A stretch of DNA of 64,000 nt from Dechloromonas sp. HYN0024 (GCF_003441615.1 NZ_CP031842.1:886501-950500); one strand, 5' to 3'; shown: positions 26,075 to 35,405, numbered from the stretch's first letter. The notes: generated by a model not told the origin, from the letters alone. A program made the numbers and translations.

Positions 26075-26647
26075 GTGAATCCGGCCAAAATCAACGAACT
26101 GTTCGACCTCTTGCGGGCTGCCTGCGCCCGTCAGTTCCGTTTCAATCCCCGGCGCATCACGGCCGGTATGCGCTATGTGGGCAAGGAAGGACACGGCAAG
26201 GACATGGTGCATGTCTTTCGGGATGCGTCCACCCATTCGCAGATCGTCCTCGACAGCACTTTCGCCACCCTGCGCGAAAAGCACGGCGAAAAACCACACT
26301 GGACAGACGCCGAAAAGGCCCGCTATCAGCAGACCGATGCCGAAATCGATGCCGAGATCGCAGCCCGGCAGGCCGAATTCGACTACACGCTGACTTCTCC
26401 GCTCTATCTCGATCACAAGGCCCAGTTGCTGGCTCATTACAAGGACTGGCCGGGCTACCTGCCGGGTGGGGCGAATCCGCGCGAAGCTGCACGATTGCTG
26501 CTGGTCGCCCTGGCTGAGGCCAACGATGTACGGCTGAGCGCTTTTGCCGAACGCATGGGCTCCAACGATCCGGAGCATCTGGCGCATCTGCTGCTGGCCC
26601 CCTGTCATCTTGAAATCGAAGCGAGTCAGGCTTCACGCGCGCTGTAG
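26075..26647 (+). CDS. Conserved-looking protein of 190 residues, unknown function
   Basis: Coding by frame and composition, but I recognise no family. GTG 26075 is chosen because AGGGGA lies at suitable spacing; the frame is open further upstream to an ATG at 25994, but that part overlaps the post-icd spacer and reads like non-coding sequence. The protein is soluble, charged and mostly helical, with an acidic/Ala-rich middle (YQQTDAEIDAEIAARQAEFDY). No signal peptide or membrane helix. It is 38 bp upstream of another unassigned ORF and probably cotranscribed with it. Confidence 0.65.
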   Translation: MNPAKINELFDLLRAACARQFRFNPRRITAGMRYVGKEGHGKDMVHVFRDASTHSQIVLDSTFATLREKHGEKPHWTDAEKARYQQTDAEIDAEIAARQAEFDYTLTSPLYLDHKAQLLAHYKDWPGYLPGGANPREAARLLLVALAEANDVRLSAFAERMGSNDPEHLAHLLLAPCHLEIEASQASRAL

Positions 26648-26685
26648 TTGGGCGTTGACGCCCGGTCGGGACGTACAATTCGGGC

Positions 26686-27189
26686 ATGACTCACATCGCA
26701 ACAATCGAAACTGTCGACGCCGAAGCATCCGACGTCATCAATGAGCCGCGCCTGTGGCGCAACAACGGCTGGACGGCCCGCGTCATCAAGAATGAAGAGG
26801 ACGAGGGTTGGGCCGTTGAAATGATCAAGGACGGCGAGGCCGAACCGGCCCTGGTCGGTCCGTGGACCATGGGGCGCGACAAGAAAAACCCCAAGCCGCT
26901 CGATGTTTCGGCTTTTCAGACCCTGATCAAGACCGCCTCGGAGGTCCTGCGCCGGCACGAACATCAGCTCTATGCGCAGCTGCACCGAAAACTTACCATC
27001 GAGGCCGACGGCCGGCCGATTCTGGTCAGCCTTGACATTGTTCCCGACGAAGATGATCCCTACGCCACGCTGTCGGCCGAAGATGCCGATGGTGAACCAC
27101 TGGCTGCGGTGCGTGTCGGGCCGAACTTCAAGCTCAGTTCTGCCAGCGCTACAGCCTGGATTGCCGACGAATTTCGCCAGCCCGAATAA
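26686..27189 (+). CDS. Uncharacterised acidic protein of 167 residues
   Basis: Soluble, strongly acidic protein with alternating beta-like segments (WTARVIKNEEDEGWAVEMIKD; LTIEADGRPILVSLDIV). No signal peptide or known motif. It ends 4 bp before the SpoU methyltransferase gene, so it is in the same operon. Function unknown. Confidence 0.7.
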   Translation: MTHIATIETVDAEASDVINEPRLWRNNGWTARVIKNEEDEGWAVEMIKDGEAEPALVGPWTMGRDKKNPKPLDVSAFQTLIKTASEVLRRHEHQLYAQLHRKLTIEADGRPILVSLDIVPDEDDPYATLSAEDADGEPLAAVRVGPNFKLSSASATAWIADEFRQPE

Positions 27190-27193
27190 GCAC

Positions 27194-27700
27194 ATGGAAA
27201 CCATCACCCGAAAACAGGCCGTGCAGAGCTACACCGGCTATTCATGCATCGGCCTTTACAACCCAAAAGGCCCGGAAAACGTCGGCTCGATCATGCGCGC
27301 CGCCGGTTGCTACGGCGTCAATAGTGTTTTCTATACCGGCAAACGGTATGAGCGCGCCGTCGAGTTTCGTACCGACACCAAGCAGGTTCACCTGCAACTG
27401 CCGCTGATCGGTGTCGATGACCTGCAGCAGGTCATCCCCTTTGGTTGTGTCCCGGTCGCCATCGAAGTGCATCCGGATGCCAAACCGCTCACCGAATATC
27501 AGCACCCCGAACGCGCCTTTTACATCTTCGGCCCGGAGGATGGCAGCCTCAAAAAGAACGTTACCTCGTGGTGTCGCGATATTGTGTACATTCCGACGCA
27601 CGGCTGCATGAATCTCGCTGCGACAGTCAATGTGGTGCTTTATGACCGCATGCTGAAGGCGGCTGGCCGTCGCTTCACAGCCGAATCCGGGGGGGCGTAA
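27194..27700 (+). CDS. SpoU/TrmH-family RNA methyltransferase
   Basis: Single-domain SPOUT protein of 168 residues. The family motifs are visible: NPKGPENVGSIMRAAGCYG (motif 1), FYIFGPEDGSL (motif 2) and PTHGCMNLAATVNVVLYDR (motif 3), the last forming the knot that binds S-adenosylmethionine. It lacks an N-terminal RNA-binding domain. The target, tRNA or rRNA ribose, cannot be told from sequence. Confidence 0.85.
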   Translation: METITRKQAVQSYTGYSCIGLYNPKGPENVGSIMRAAGCYGVNSVFYTGKRYERAVEFRTDTKQVHLQLPLIGVDDLQQVIPFGCVPVAIEVHPDAKPLTEYQHPERAFYIFGPEDGSLKKNVTSWCRDIVYIPTHGCMNLAATVNVVLYDRMLKAAGRRFTAESGGA

Positions 27701-27787
27701 AATGTCGAAGCGCGGCCTATTTCTGCCGGTAAATGTCATATGATCGGCGACGGCATTTATCTTTTTCTCAGTCAACGGGAGTGCACC

Positions 27788-28210
27788 ATGAAAAAACTGT
27801 TTGTCACGCTGGCCGTCGGGTTTGCCTTTGCTCAGCCGGTATTGGCCGATGCGCCTTCTGATTTGCTGGTGATGGTCAATTCGGGGAATGCGCAAACCCA
27901 GGGCATGGCGTTCGTTTTGGCCACCCAGGCACAGGAGCAGAAATCTGGCGTCCGCGTATTGCTCTGCAGCGAAGGCGGGCAACTCGCCGTCAAGGGGAAG
28001 GAAGGCACCGTTCTCAAGCCGAGGAACGTTACCCCCAACCAGATGCTCCAGGCTTTGATGAAAGCCGGAGCCAAGGTTGAAGTCTGCGCCCTGTTCCTGC
28101 CCAATGCTGATCTCAAGCCGACTGACCTGCTGGAGGGGATCAGTGTTGCCAAGCCGCCCGAAGTGGCTGCTTACATGCTGCAGGGCAACGTCAAGGTGTT
28201 GACCTACTAA
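27788..28210 (+). CDS. Periplasmic DsrE/DsrF-like protein
   Basis: Protein of 140 residues with a signal peptide (MKKLFVTLAVGFAFAQPVLA) followed by a DsrE-like fold (LLVMVNSGN..QGMAFVLATQAQEQ..VRVLLCSEGGQLA). Cysteines stand in VLLCSEGG and VEVCALFLPN. DsrE-family proteins carry sulfur or bind small sulfur compounds, usually in the cytoplasm; an exported member fits the sulfur-oxidising lifestyle. ATG 27788 follows GGGAG; the frame upstream is not used. Confidence 0.78.
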   Translation: MKKLFVTLAVGFAFAQPVLADAPSDLLVMVNSGNAQTQGMAFVLATQAQEQKSGVRVLLCSEGGQLAVKGKEGTVLKPRNVTPNQMLQALMKAGAKVEVCALFLPNADLKPTDLLEGISVAKPPEVAAYMLQGNVKVLTY

Positions 28211-28218
28211 GCCGGTGT

Positions 28219-28257
28219 CTGGCGATGATCGCCCCTGGTATGGGGCGGTTTCGCCAG
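28219..28257 (+). other. Stem-loop downstream of the DsrE-like gene
   Basis: CTGGCGA pairs with TCGCCAG and CGCCCC with GGGGCG, separated by an internal loop. No T-tract follows. It may protect the 3' end of the upstream mRNA or act as a Rho-dependent end. Confidence 0.4.
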
Positions 28258-28306
28258 CCCAAGTGTCTGCCTCGAATGGTCAGCGGACAATATTGATGAA
28301 CAGGCA

Positions 28307-29116
28307 TTGGTTCAACTTCTGGATGCCCATTTGACTTCCCATCCCATCGCCGTTTTCGATTCCGGTCTCGGCGGCCTGACGGTACTAAGCGCCTTGCGCG
28401 AGCGGCTGCCGCAGGAAGATTTCTTCTATTTTGCCGATACCCGGTTTTTGCCCTACGGTGACCGCCCCGAGGCCTTCCTGCGCGACCGTGGTGTGCTGAT
28501 CGCCAGGGCGCTGGTACGGCGCGGGGCCAAGGCGCTGGTGATTGCCTGCAATACGGCGACGGCAGCTGCCGCTGAGGCGATTCGGGCGGCCGTCGATTTG
28601 CCTGTCGTGGCCCTGGAGCCGGGCGTCAAGCCGGCGGTGGCGCTGACCCGAAGTGGGGTCATCGGGGTGCTGGCGACGACGCGGACACTGGAGAGCGAGC
28701 GGTTTCAGCGGCTGGTCGGCAACCATGCCAACCAGCATCGGGTGATTGCCCAGGCTTGTCCGGGGCTGGCCGAAGCGATTGAGGCCGAGGGGCCGGACAG
28801 CCCGCGGGTAGCCAGCTTGCTCGATACATTTGTGGCACCGCTGGCCGCTGCGGCGGCGGATGTCGTGGTGCTCGGCTGCACGCATTACCCGTGGGTGGCA
28901 GCGGCGATTGCCCAGCGCATGCCGGTCGGGACGACCTTGCTTGATACCGGCGAGCCAGTGGCGCGTCAGCTTGAACGCCTGCTGGCAGCGGGCAGCCTGC
29001 TCGGCGGCGGCGAAGGCCGCATGACGGTGGCGACGAGCGGTGCGCCGGCCACGGTGATCGCCACGGTCGACCGCCTGTTCGGGCACAAACTGAACATAGA
29101 ACACTGGGAGCCTTGA
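28307..29116 (+). CDS. murI: Glutamate racemase
   Basis: Makes D-glutamate for peptidoglycan. The two catalytic cysteines are in the canonical motifs IACNTATAAA and LGCTHYPW, with IAVFDSGLGGLTVL at the start and the tyrosine-containing YFADTRFLPYG. Length about 269 residues. The start is uncertain: only TTG codons (28307 or 28331) are in frame before the conserved region. The stop is 1 bp before the ATG of the CoA-transferase gene. Confidence 0.95.
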   Translation: MVQLLDAHLTSHPIAVFDSGLGGLTVLSALRERLPQEDFFYFADTRFLPYGDRPEAFLRDRGVLIARALVRRGAKALVIACNTATAAAAEAIRAAVDLPVVALEPGVKPAVALTRSGVIGVLATTRTLESERFQRLVGNHANQHRVIAQACPGLAEAIEAEGPDSPRVASLLDTFVAPLAAAAADVVVLGCTHYPWVAAAIAQRMPVGTTLLDTGEPVARQLERLLAAGSLLGGGEGRMTVATSGAPATVIATVDRLFGHKLNIEHWEP

Positions 29117-29117
29117 G

Positions 29118-30332
29118 ATGACAGGGGCGCAAGGAGATGGGGGGCAAAAGCCGCTGGCCGGCCTCAAGGTGGTCGAACTCGGGACGCTGATTGCCGGGCC
29201 GTTCTGTACCCGCATCATGGGCGAGTTTGGTGCCGAGGTGATCAAGGTCGAGTCTCCCGATGGTGGCGACCCGCTGCGCAAGTGGCGCAAGCTCTACGAA
29301 GGTACGTCCTTGTGGTGGGCGGTGCAGGGACGCAACAAGAAATCGGTGACGGCCAATCTCAAACATCCCGAGGGGCGTGAATTTGTCCGCCAACTCATCG
29401 CCGGGGCCGATATCCTGGTCGAAAATTTTCGACCAGGCGTGCTGGAAAAGCTCGGTCTTAGCTGGGAGGCCCTGAAAGCCGACAATCCGGGGCTGGTCAT
29501 GGTCCGTCTTTCCGGCTTCGGGCAGACCGGGCCGTACAAGGATCAGCCGGGTTTCGGTGCGGTTGGCGAGTCGATGGGCGGTCTGCGCTACATCACCGGC
29601 TTTCCCGACCGTCCGCCGGTGCGCACCGGGATTTCCATCGGTGATTCGATTGCTGCGCTGTGGGGGGCGATTGGCGCATTGATGGCGCTCCGTCATCGCG
29701 AAGTCAATGGCGGGGCCGGGCAGGTGGTTGATGTGGCCCTCTACGAGGCGGTTTTCGCCATGATGGAGTCGATGGTCCCGGAGTTCGACGTCTTCGGCTT
29801 CGTGCGCGAGCGAACCGGCAACATCATGCCGGGCATCACCCCATCAAGTACCCATACCACCAGGGATGGCAAGCATGTGACGATTGGGGCCAATGGCGAC
29901 GCTATCTTCCGGCGTTTCATGCGGGCCATCGGTCGCGCTGATCTGGCCGATGATTCGGCACTGGCTGACAATGCCGGGCGCGATGCTCGGCGCGACGAGA
30001 TTTACGCACTGATCGACAGCTGGGCTGCCGAGCACGACGAAGCCGAGGTGCTGACCATCCTGGCGGCGGCGGAAGTGCCTTCGTCCCGCGTTTATTCGGC
30101 AGTGGACATGTTTGCCGATCCCCAATTCATCGCCCGTCAGATGTTTGAATCGGCCAGCCTGCCGGACGGCAAGGAGTTCAGGATTCCCGGCATCGTGCCG
30201 AAACTGTCGGAAACGCCGGGTAGTACCGAATGGCTGGGGGCTGCGCTCGGCGCACATACCGATGAAGTGCTGGGCAGTCTCGGCTATTCGCCGGAAAGCA
30301 TTGTCACCTTGCGGGCCGTCGGTGCGGTTTAG
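29118..30332 (+). CDS. CaiB/BaiF (class III) CoA-transferase
   Basis: The 404-residue protein has typical family motifs: LKVVELGTLIAGPFCTRIMGEFGAEVIKVE at the N terminus (read in two parts), NLKHPEGREFVRQL, ENFRPGVLEKLGL and RLSGFGQTGPY. The catalytic aspartate is expected in the GAVGESMGG/GISIGDS region. The family transfers CoA between dicarboxylic or aromatic acids such as succinate, oxalate or benzylsuccinate; the substrate here is unknown. It follows murI directly, which is a chance pairing rather than a pathway. Confidence 0.88.
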   Translation: MTGAQGDGGQKPLAGLKVVELGTLIAGPFCTRIMGEFGAEVIKVESPDGGDPLRKWRKLYEGTSLWWAVQGRNKKSVTANLKHPEGREFVRQLIAGADILVENFRPGVLEKLGLSWEALKADNPGLVMVRLSGFGQTGPYKDQPGFGAVGESMGGLRYITGFPDRPPVRTGISIGDSIAALWGAIGALMALRHREVNGGAGQVVDVALYEAVFAMMESMVPEFDVFGFVRERTGNIMPGITPSSTHTTRDGKHVTIGANGDAIFRRFMRAIGRADLADDSALADNAGRDARRDEIYALIDSWAAEHDEAEVLTILAAAEVPSSRVYSAVDMFADPQFIARQMFESASLPDGKEFRIPGIVPKLSETPGSTEWLGAALGAHTDEVLGSLGYSPESIVTLRAVGAV

Positions 30333-30338
30333 CCGCCC

Positions 30339-30869
30339 CTAGCGCAGCCGGAAACGGACGGGCAGGACGACCTGACGCGGCGCGTCGGCCGGCAGGGACT
30401 GGAGCGAACGGACGGCGCGCAACGCGGCCTCATCGAGCAGGGGGTGGCCGCTACCCTGTTCAACCCGGGCGGCACTGACCTTGCCGGCTTCATCGATGAT
30501 GAGCAGGATCTGCACTTCGCCTTCCAGTCCTCGGGCGATGGCTTCGGGTGGATAGAACTGGCCGGCCTGGTCGAGTTTCTTGAGATGTTCACGGACGGCT
30601 TGGGGCCACGTCTTTGCCGGCAGGTTGGCCGCTTTGTTACTTGATTTGGCAGGCGGTTTGGCTTCTCTGGTCGGCGCTTCGCTGTTTGGTTTGGGTTGCT
30701 CCGGCAGGCTCAGCGGTGGGGTTGCAGCGGGCGTCCGTAGCTCGGCGTTCATCGGGGGGGGCGAGGGTGGCGGCTTCGGACCAAAGTCAATGGCTGGCAA
30801 CAGGGGCAATATATGCAGGAGCAGCGACAACGCCAGCGCCGCAAAAAGCCGGTAATCGATCCGGGTCAT
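30339..30869 (-). CDS. TonB-family protein
   Basis: The 176-residue protein has an N-terminal membrane anchor (LFAALALSLLLHILPLLPAI), a Pro-rich periplasmic spacer, and a C-terminal TonB domain (YPPEAIARGLEGEVQILLIIDEAGKVSAARVEQGSGHPLLDEAALRAV, read in parts). It would transfer energy to outer-membrane receptors, but no exbB/exbD or receptor gene is nearby and it is a short orphan form. ATG 30869 is chosen because the membrane helix follows directly. Confidence 0.82.
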   Translation of the reverse strand: MTRIDYRLFAALALSLLLHILPLLPAIDFGPKPPPSPPPMNAELRTPAATPPLSLPEQPKPNSEAPTREAKPPAKSSNKAANLPAKTWPQAVREHLKKLDQAGQFYPPEAIARGLEGEVQILLIIDEAGKVSAARVEQGSGHPLLDEAALRAVRSLQSLPADAPRQVVLPVRFRLR

Positions 30870-30906
30870 GAGAAAATGAGGGCTGGCCAGAGGCAATGGA
30901 AAAGCA

Positions 30907-31941
30907 ATGAGACTCGCAATGAGACTAACTGTAAAAAGACGGTTTGCAATGATAAGCGCGATGGGGCTGCTGCTGACGGCTTCGCTACCGGTTTTTTCAG
31001 CCTTGCCGGACCCGGTGGCTTTTACCATCAACATGGAACTTGGCGATGTCAGGCAGGCGGAACGCTGGCTCGATGAGGGTATGTCGCCTGATTTCATGGG
31101 TAGCCGAATCGGCACGGGTCTGATGATCGGTGCCTGGGAAGGCAAACTCGATCTGATGCGCCTGTTCTTGGCACGTGGCGCTGATATCAACAAGTTGAAC
31201 GCCAATGGCGAATCGGCCATTGCGCTGGCTGCCTGGCGCGGCAATCTCGAGGTGGTCAAGTGGTTGCTCGACAATGGTGCCCGCATCAATGCACCGCGCC
31301 GGAAATGGTCGGCCCTGCATTACGCGGTATTTGCCGGGCATGCCGAGGTGTCCGATTTTCTCATCGCCCAGGGGGCTGACATCAATGCCCAGAGCACCAA
31401 TGGTTCGTCGGTGCTGATGATGGCGGTCTATGAAGGCAAGACAGCACTCGCCCGCAAACTGATCGAAAAAGGGGCTGATCGCACGCCCCGGAACGACTGG
31501 GGTGATGGCGCACTGGAGTGGGCGATGCGCCATGATCGTCTGGAAATCGCCCGCATGGTCAGCAATCCCGAGGAGTTCAATATTGCGGTGAGCCAGCCCA
31601 AGGAAAAATGGGGGGAGCCAGTCCGTTCAATGCGCAGCTCGAAGGAATTGGAGGAATTGCTGAGCATGCGCGAGAAACTGGTTGAACGCGGTATGTCGCC
31701 GACCGCCATCGACAAGCGTATCGCCACCGAGCGGATGCGTATCGTGCGCGCTGAAATGGATCGCGCCAAGCCGGCGCGGGCTGCGACGATGGAAATTACC
31801 GCCAGCCGCAAGAAGCCGCAGGAGCAATCGGCGACCATCGTGTATGATGACAGTGGCAAGCCGGCGGGTTTCAAAGCGCCGCCTGCGACCTATTTCGGGA
31901 CACCAAAAATGCCAGCCAAAGTGCCGGTCAAAAATTATTGA
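30907..31941 (+). CDS. Exported ankyrin-repeat protein
   Basis: The 344-residue protein has a probable signal peptide (to about residue 32, PVFSA) and five or six ankyrin repeats between residues 40 and 205, with repeats such as NANGESAIALAAWRGNLEVVKWLLDNGA. A helical, charged C-terminal region follows, ending in a Pro/Lys-rich tail. It divides from the TonB-like gene by a short divergent promoter region. Probably a periplasmic protein-binding protein; partner unknown. Confidence 0.8.
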   Translation: MRLAMRLTVKRRFAMISAMGLLLTASLPVFSALPDPVAFTINMELGDVRQAERWLDEGMSPDFMGSRIGTGLMIGAWEGKLDLMRLFLARGADINKLNANGESAIALAAWRGNLEVVKWLLDNGARINAPRRKWSALHYAVFAGHAEVSDFLIAQGADINAQSTNGSSVLMMAVYEGKTALARKLIEKGADRTPRNDWGDGALEWAMRHDRLEIARMVSNPEEFNIAVSQPKEKWGEPVRSMRSSKELEELLSMREKLVERGMSPTAIDKRIATERMRIVRAEMDRAKPARAATMEITASRKKPQEQSATIVYDDSGKPAGFKAPPATYFGTPKMPAKVPVKNY

Positions 31942-32024
31942 GTTTTTGTCGCGCCAGCTGGGTTTAATTGCAAATTGCGATCAGCTCATGCAGACTTGGT
32001 CGAATAACAGAGAGGGGAGTCGGC

Positions 32025-32357
32025 ATGCTTTACGTGGCGCGAGATGGTAGAGGCAAAGTCTGTGAATTGCATCCCATGCCGCTGGGTGAGGCCAGAGAAG
32101 CCATGTCGGCCGATAATCCCGAGGTCTTGCAATTCATTCACGAGCGCTGGCGACAGAATGAACTCGATGTGCTGGACCGGGATTTCGTCCGGGTCATCGA
32201 GGACACCATCGAACTGCTCATCGCCAAGGATCTCATCCTGTTTACCGATCTGCCGCCCAAGGTCCAGGACAAGCTGATGCGTCGCAAGGAAGTGCGTCAG
32301 TTGAAGCAGTTCGAGGGTAATTTCGGCGCTGGCGGCGACGACATCATTCCCCTCTGA
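32025..32357 (+). CDS. Small conserved protein of 110 residues, unknown function
   Basis: Start ATG 32025 has a strong GAGGGGAG site. The soluble protein contains a helical stretch with FIHERWRQNELDVLDRDFVRVIEDTIELLI and ends in a flexible acidic tail (read in parts). Similar short proteins occur in Rhodocyclales-type genomes as I recall, sometimes loosely annotated as tryptophan-synthase-beta-like; I see no catalytic motif to support an enzyme. Confidence 0.65.
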   Translation: MLYVARDGRGKVCELHPMPLGEAREAMSADNPEVLQFIHERWRQNELDVLDRDFVRVIEDTIELLIAKDLILFTDLPPKVQDKLMRRKEVRQLKQFEGNFGAGGDDIIPL

Positions 32358-32378
32358 TTTCTTCGCCCTTTTGCCCGA

Positions 32379-32987
32379 CTAGTTGATGGTCATCACGGAC
32401 TTGACCAGTTCGGCCAGGGTCCGCACCCCCATTTTTTCCATGACCCTCGCCCGGTGGGCCTCGACCGTTTTCATGCTGATGTTGAGTTCATCGGCGATCT
32501 GCTTGTTGAGCTTGCCGGCGACGACCAGTTTCATGACCTCACGTTCGCGCTGGGTCAGCTGATCGAGGCGGTGGCTGATCGCCCCGTCGCGCTGACGGCG
32601 GGCGGATAGCTGGCGGTCGAGTTCGAGCGCCCGGACGATGCGTGACAGCAGGTCTTCGTTGTGGAAGGGTTTTTCAATGAAATCGCAGGCCCCCCGCTGC
32701 AGGGCGGAGACGGCCATCGGCACATCGCCATGTCCGGTCACGAAGATGACCGGTAGTTGCGAGCCGAGGGCATCCAGTTTTTCGTGCAGTTCGAGGCCGC
32801 TCATTTCCGGCATCCGGACATCGAGGATCAGGCAGCCACGCATCCCGTCATGTCGGGCACCGAGAAAACTCTCGGCCGAGTCGAAACAGGCCACGACGTA
32901 GCCTTCGCCTTCCAGCAGCCAGGTCATCGAGTCGCGCATGGCCTCGTCGTCATCGACGACGTAAATCGTTTGCTTCAGTTCACTCAT
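32379..32987 (-). CDS. FixJ/NarL-type response regulator
   Basis: The 202-residue regulator has a receiver domain (YVVDDDEAMRDSM, phospho-aspartate in LILDVRMPEMSG, Lys in FIEKPF) and a LuxR-type helix-turn-helix (LTQREREVMKLVVAGKLNKQIADELNISMKTVEAHR, read in parts). Its start overlaps the kinase gene by 8 bp. It is last in the lrgA-lrgB-kinase-regulator operon and may control that operon. Confidence 0.9.
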   Translation of the reverse strand: MSELKQTIYVVDDDEAMRDSMTWLLEGEGYVVACFDSAESFLGARHDGMRGCLILDVRMPEMSGLELHEKLDALGSQLPVIFVTGHGDVPMAVSALQRGACDFIEKPFHNEDLLSRIVRALELDRQLSARRQRDGAISHRLDQLTQREREVMKLVVAGKLNKQIADELNISMKTVEAHRARVMEKMGVRTLAELVKSVMTIN

Positions 32988-35379
32988 CGTTATCCTCGTT
33001 TTCTTCCTCGATCGGGACGGTGAAATGGAATATGGAGCCTCCTTCGCGACGAGGTTCTACCCACAGTCGGCCTTGATGAAACTCGATGATCGAACGGCAG
33101 ATCGCCAGTCCAATGCCCATGCCTTCCGCCTTGGTGGTGTAGAAGGGGGCGAAAATCTTTTCACAGTCCGCCTCATCCAACCCATGCCCATGGTCAGCCA
33201 CGGTGATCTCCAGTAGGCGTTCGTCCAGGCGATGCGCCTGCAAGGTCAGCTGCCGGCGTTCGACCGGCACATCGCTCATGGCCTCAATGCCGTTTTTGAA
33301 GAGATTGAGCAGTACCTGTTCGATCATGATGCGGTCGACGACAATTTTCGGCAAATTTTCCGGCAGGTCGACGACGATTTGTGTTCCGGTTCGCTGGGCG
33401 TCAATGTCAGCGAAGGCACGGGTTTCATCGACCAGTTCTTCGAGGGCAATGGGTTGCCGGTTGGGGTCGCCTTTTTTGACCATGTCGCGCATCCGGCGAA
33501 TGATCTTGCCGGCCCGCTCGGCCTGGTCTGAAGCCTTCTGCATGGCGGCCAGCAGATCTTCGAGCTTGTAGTTGCCGGCCTGCATGCGTTTGACGCAGCC
33601 GGCGCAGTAATTGGCAATGGCCGATAACGGCTGGTTCAGTTCATGGGCCAGCGAGGAGGCCATTTCACCCATGGTAATCAGCCGCGAGGTCTGTTCGAGG
33701 CGTTTTTGCTGTTGCAGGTTGACCTCGTCAATGTGCTTGCGGTCGGTAATGTCGGCCCCGATCTGGACCCGCACAATGCGGCCGTCCACCCAACGGATGG
33801 CGCGTTCGTGGAGATGGTACCAGTGGCCAGAAAGAGCATGCTGGAGCTCTCCGTCGTAGATCTCGCAGGGTAGTTCGTCGACTACCAGCTCATTCGGATC
33901 GCGAACCAGCATATCGGCTGATGGGCGGCAGGCAGCAGTGACCTCGGCCGAGTCGAGGCCGACGCTGTCGAAGCCGAAAATATTCTGGAAGGCACGGTTG
34001 GCGAAGAGGATTTCGCCGCTCTGCACATCGGCGACATGTACCGCGGAATCTAGGCCGTCGATGACCGTGACAAAGCGTTCGTGGGCGCGCTCCAGCTCAA
34101 CACGAACCCGCTTTGGCTCGGTGATGTCGTTCATCGAGGCCATCCAGCCGATTTGCTGGCCATCGGTGCCAATCAGGGGCGAGAAGTAAAGGCGGACGTC
34201 GAAGCGCTCACCGTTCCGGCGCATGATGCGCATCTCGAAGCCGCTGGCCGGCGCCAGCCCGGCGAGGGCAGTATCGATGTTGTGCTGCAGATGGTCGAAC
34301 TCCTCCGGCGGCCAGTAGGGATAGGGGGGCTTGATGCCGACCAGCTCACTTTCTTCATAGCCGGTCATCCGGCAAAAGGCCGAATTGACGAAGGTGATCC
34401 GGCCCTCCAGGTCAATGGCGCGCAGGCCGGTGATGAGCGATTGCGACATGGCCTGGCGAAAGGCGTAGGCAGCGCGCAGTTCCTCTTCGGTAGCAGCCCG
34501 GCGCTTGGCATGCCGGCGGAGCTGGATCAGCGTCACGGTGGCGATCAGCGTCAGGACGAGAATCAGCGTCACCGGAACATAGGGCAACCAGGCACCGCCG
34601 GCGCGGTAGGCAACAATATTCAGGCCGAGGCGGTTGTTCGGCAGTTCAAGACTGATCTGGCCGGAAATCTGTCGGTCGGTTGGCTTGACCGAGGTGTTGC
34701 TCAAAACCTCGCGGTTTTGTGCGTCAACCACGGTCAGGTTGTAGCGGGTCGTGAAGACGGTGGGCAAGGTCGTGCGCAGCAAGGTTTCCAGCGATTGCAG
34801 GGCGATGAAGGCACCGAGATCGCCGCTGCCACGCTGTACCGGGTGGACAATGTCGTGCGCCGGGCGCTGGGTGGCGTCGCGATAGTCGGCCGAAACGACC
34901 TGTCGGCGGATGCGCATGGCTTCCTGAAGGGCGGCCAGGCGCTCGCCGGTCAGTTGTTCGCCGACGAAAACAGCGGTTGATTCGTTGGGAGCGACCCATT
35001 CCACCTTGCCATCCGTATCGACCCAGATGATCGCCTGGATTTCAGGCGCTTCGCGGGTATAGCGCCCGGCCCGGACCTGGAAGGACTCGTAGGTGAGTTG
35101 CTTGAACTCCTGATCACGTCCCAGTTCGGCGAGGAAGTCCTGATGCGCCCGCAGGCGGTTTTCGATGGTCCGTTCTGCCCAGTGCATGTCACCTTCGAGG
35201 GCAGAACGGGCGGTATCCAGCTCTCGCCATTGGAGGAGAGCGGTGAGCACGAGCATGGCCAGGGCAAAAACGCCGATCGCGACATAGGGGGCGAGCCAGA
35301 GCCGGGTGTTTTTCGGCTGCGGAGAAGGAGGGCGCAAGAGCATGCTCAAATTCTTCGCTCCCCGGCGTGCATCGGCCAT
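32980..35379 (-). CDS. Membrane sensor histidine kinase with extracytoplasmic and PAS sensors
   Basis: The 799-residue kinase has a membrane helix near residues 30-50 and a periplasmic CHASE-like domain to about residue 250. A second helix (LPYVPVTLILVLTLIATVTL) and two PAS domains (about 300-420 and 425-550) follow. The HisKA domain has its phospho-acceptor in SSLAHELNQPLSAIANY, and the ATPase domain has GMGIGLAICRSIIEFH. This architecture, with a FixJ-like partner, resembles FixL/DctB/TodS-type kinases. ATG 35379 or the ATG 36 bp later could be the start. Confidence 0.87.
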   Translation of the reverse strand: MADARRGAKNLSMLLRPPSPQPKNTRLWLAPYVAIGVFALAMLVLTALLQWRELDTARSALEGDMHWAERTIENRLRAHQDFLAELGRDQEFKQLTYESFQVRAGRYTREAPEIQAIIWVDTDGKVEWVAPNESTAVFVGEQLTGERLAALQEAMRIRRQVVSADYRDATQRPAHDIVHPVQRGSGDLGAFIALQSLETLLRTTLPTVFTTRYNLTVVDAQNREVLSNTSVKPTDRQISGQISLELPNNRLGLNIVAYRAGGAWLPYVPVTLILVLTLIATVTLIQLRRHAKRRAATEEELRAAYAFRQAMSQSLITGLRAIDLEGRITFVNSAFCRMTGYEESELVGIKPPYPYWPPEEFDHLQHNIDTALAGLAPASGFEMRIMRRNGERFDVRLYFSPLIGTDGQQIGWMASMNDITEPKRVRVELERAHERFVTVIDGLDSAVHVADVQSGEILFANRAFQNIFGFDSVGLDSAEVTAACRPSADMLVRDPNELVVDELPCEIYDGELQHALSGHWYHLHERAIRWVDGRIVRVQIGADITDRKHIDEVNLQQQKRLEQTSRLITMGEMASSLAHELNQPLSAIANYCAGCVKRMQAGNYKLEDLLAAMQKASDQAERAGKIIRRMRDMVKKGDPNRQPIALEELVDETRAFADIDAQRTGTQIVVDLPENLPKIVVDRIMIEQVLLNLFKNGIEAMSDVPVERRQLTLQAHRLDERLLEITVADHGHGLDEADCEKIFAPFYTTKAEGMGIGLAICRSIIEFHQGRLWVEPRREGGSIFHFTVPIEEENEDNDE

Positions 35380-35405
35380 AGGTACTTACCCTAGGTTTGG
35401 CGCAT

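Noticed and set aside
32025..32357. Assignment as tryptophan synthase beta-like enzyme
   Set aside because: Far too short and without a pyridoxal-phosphate site; name not justified.
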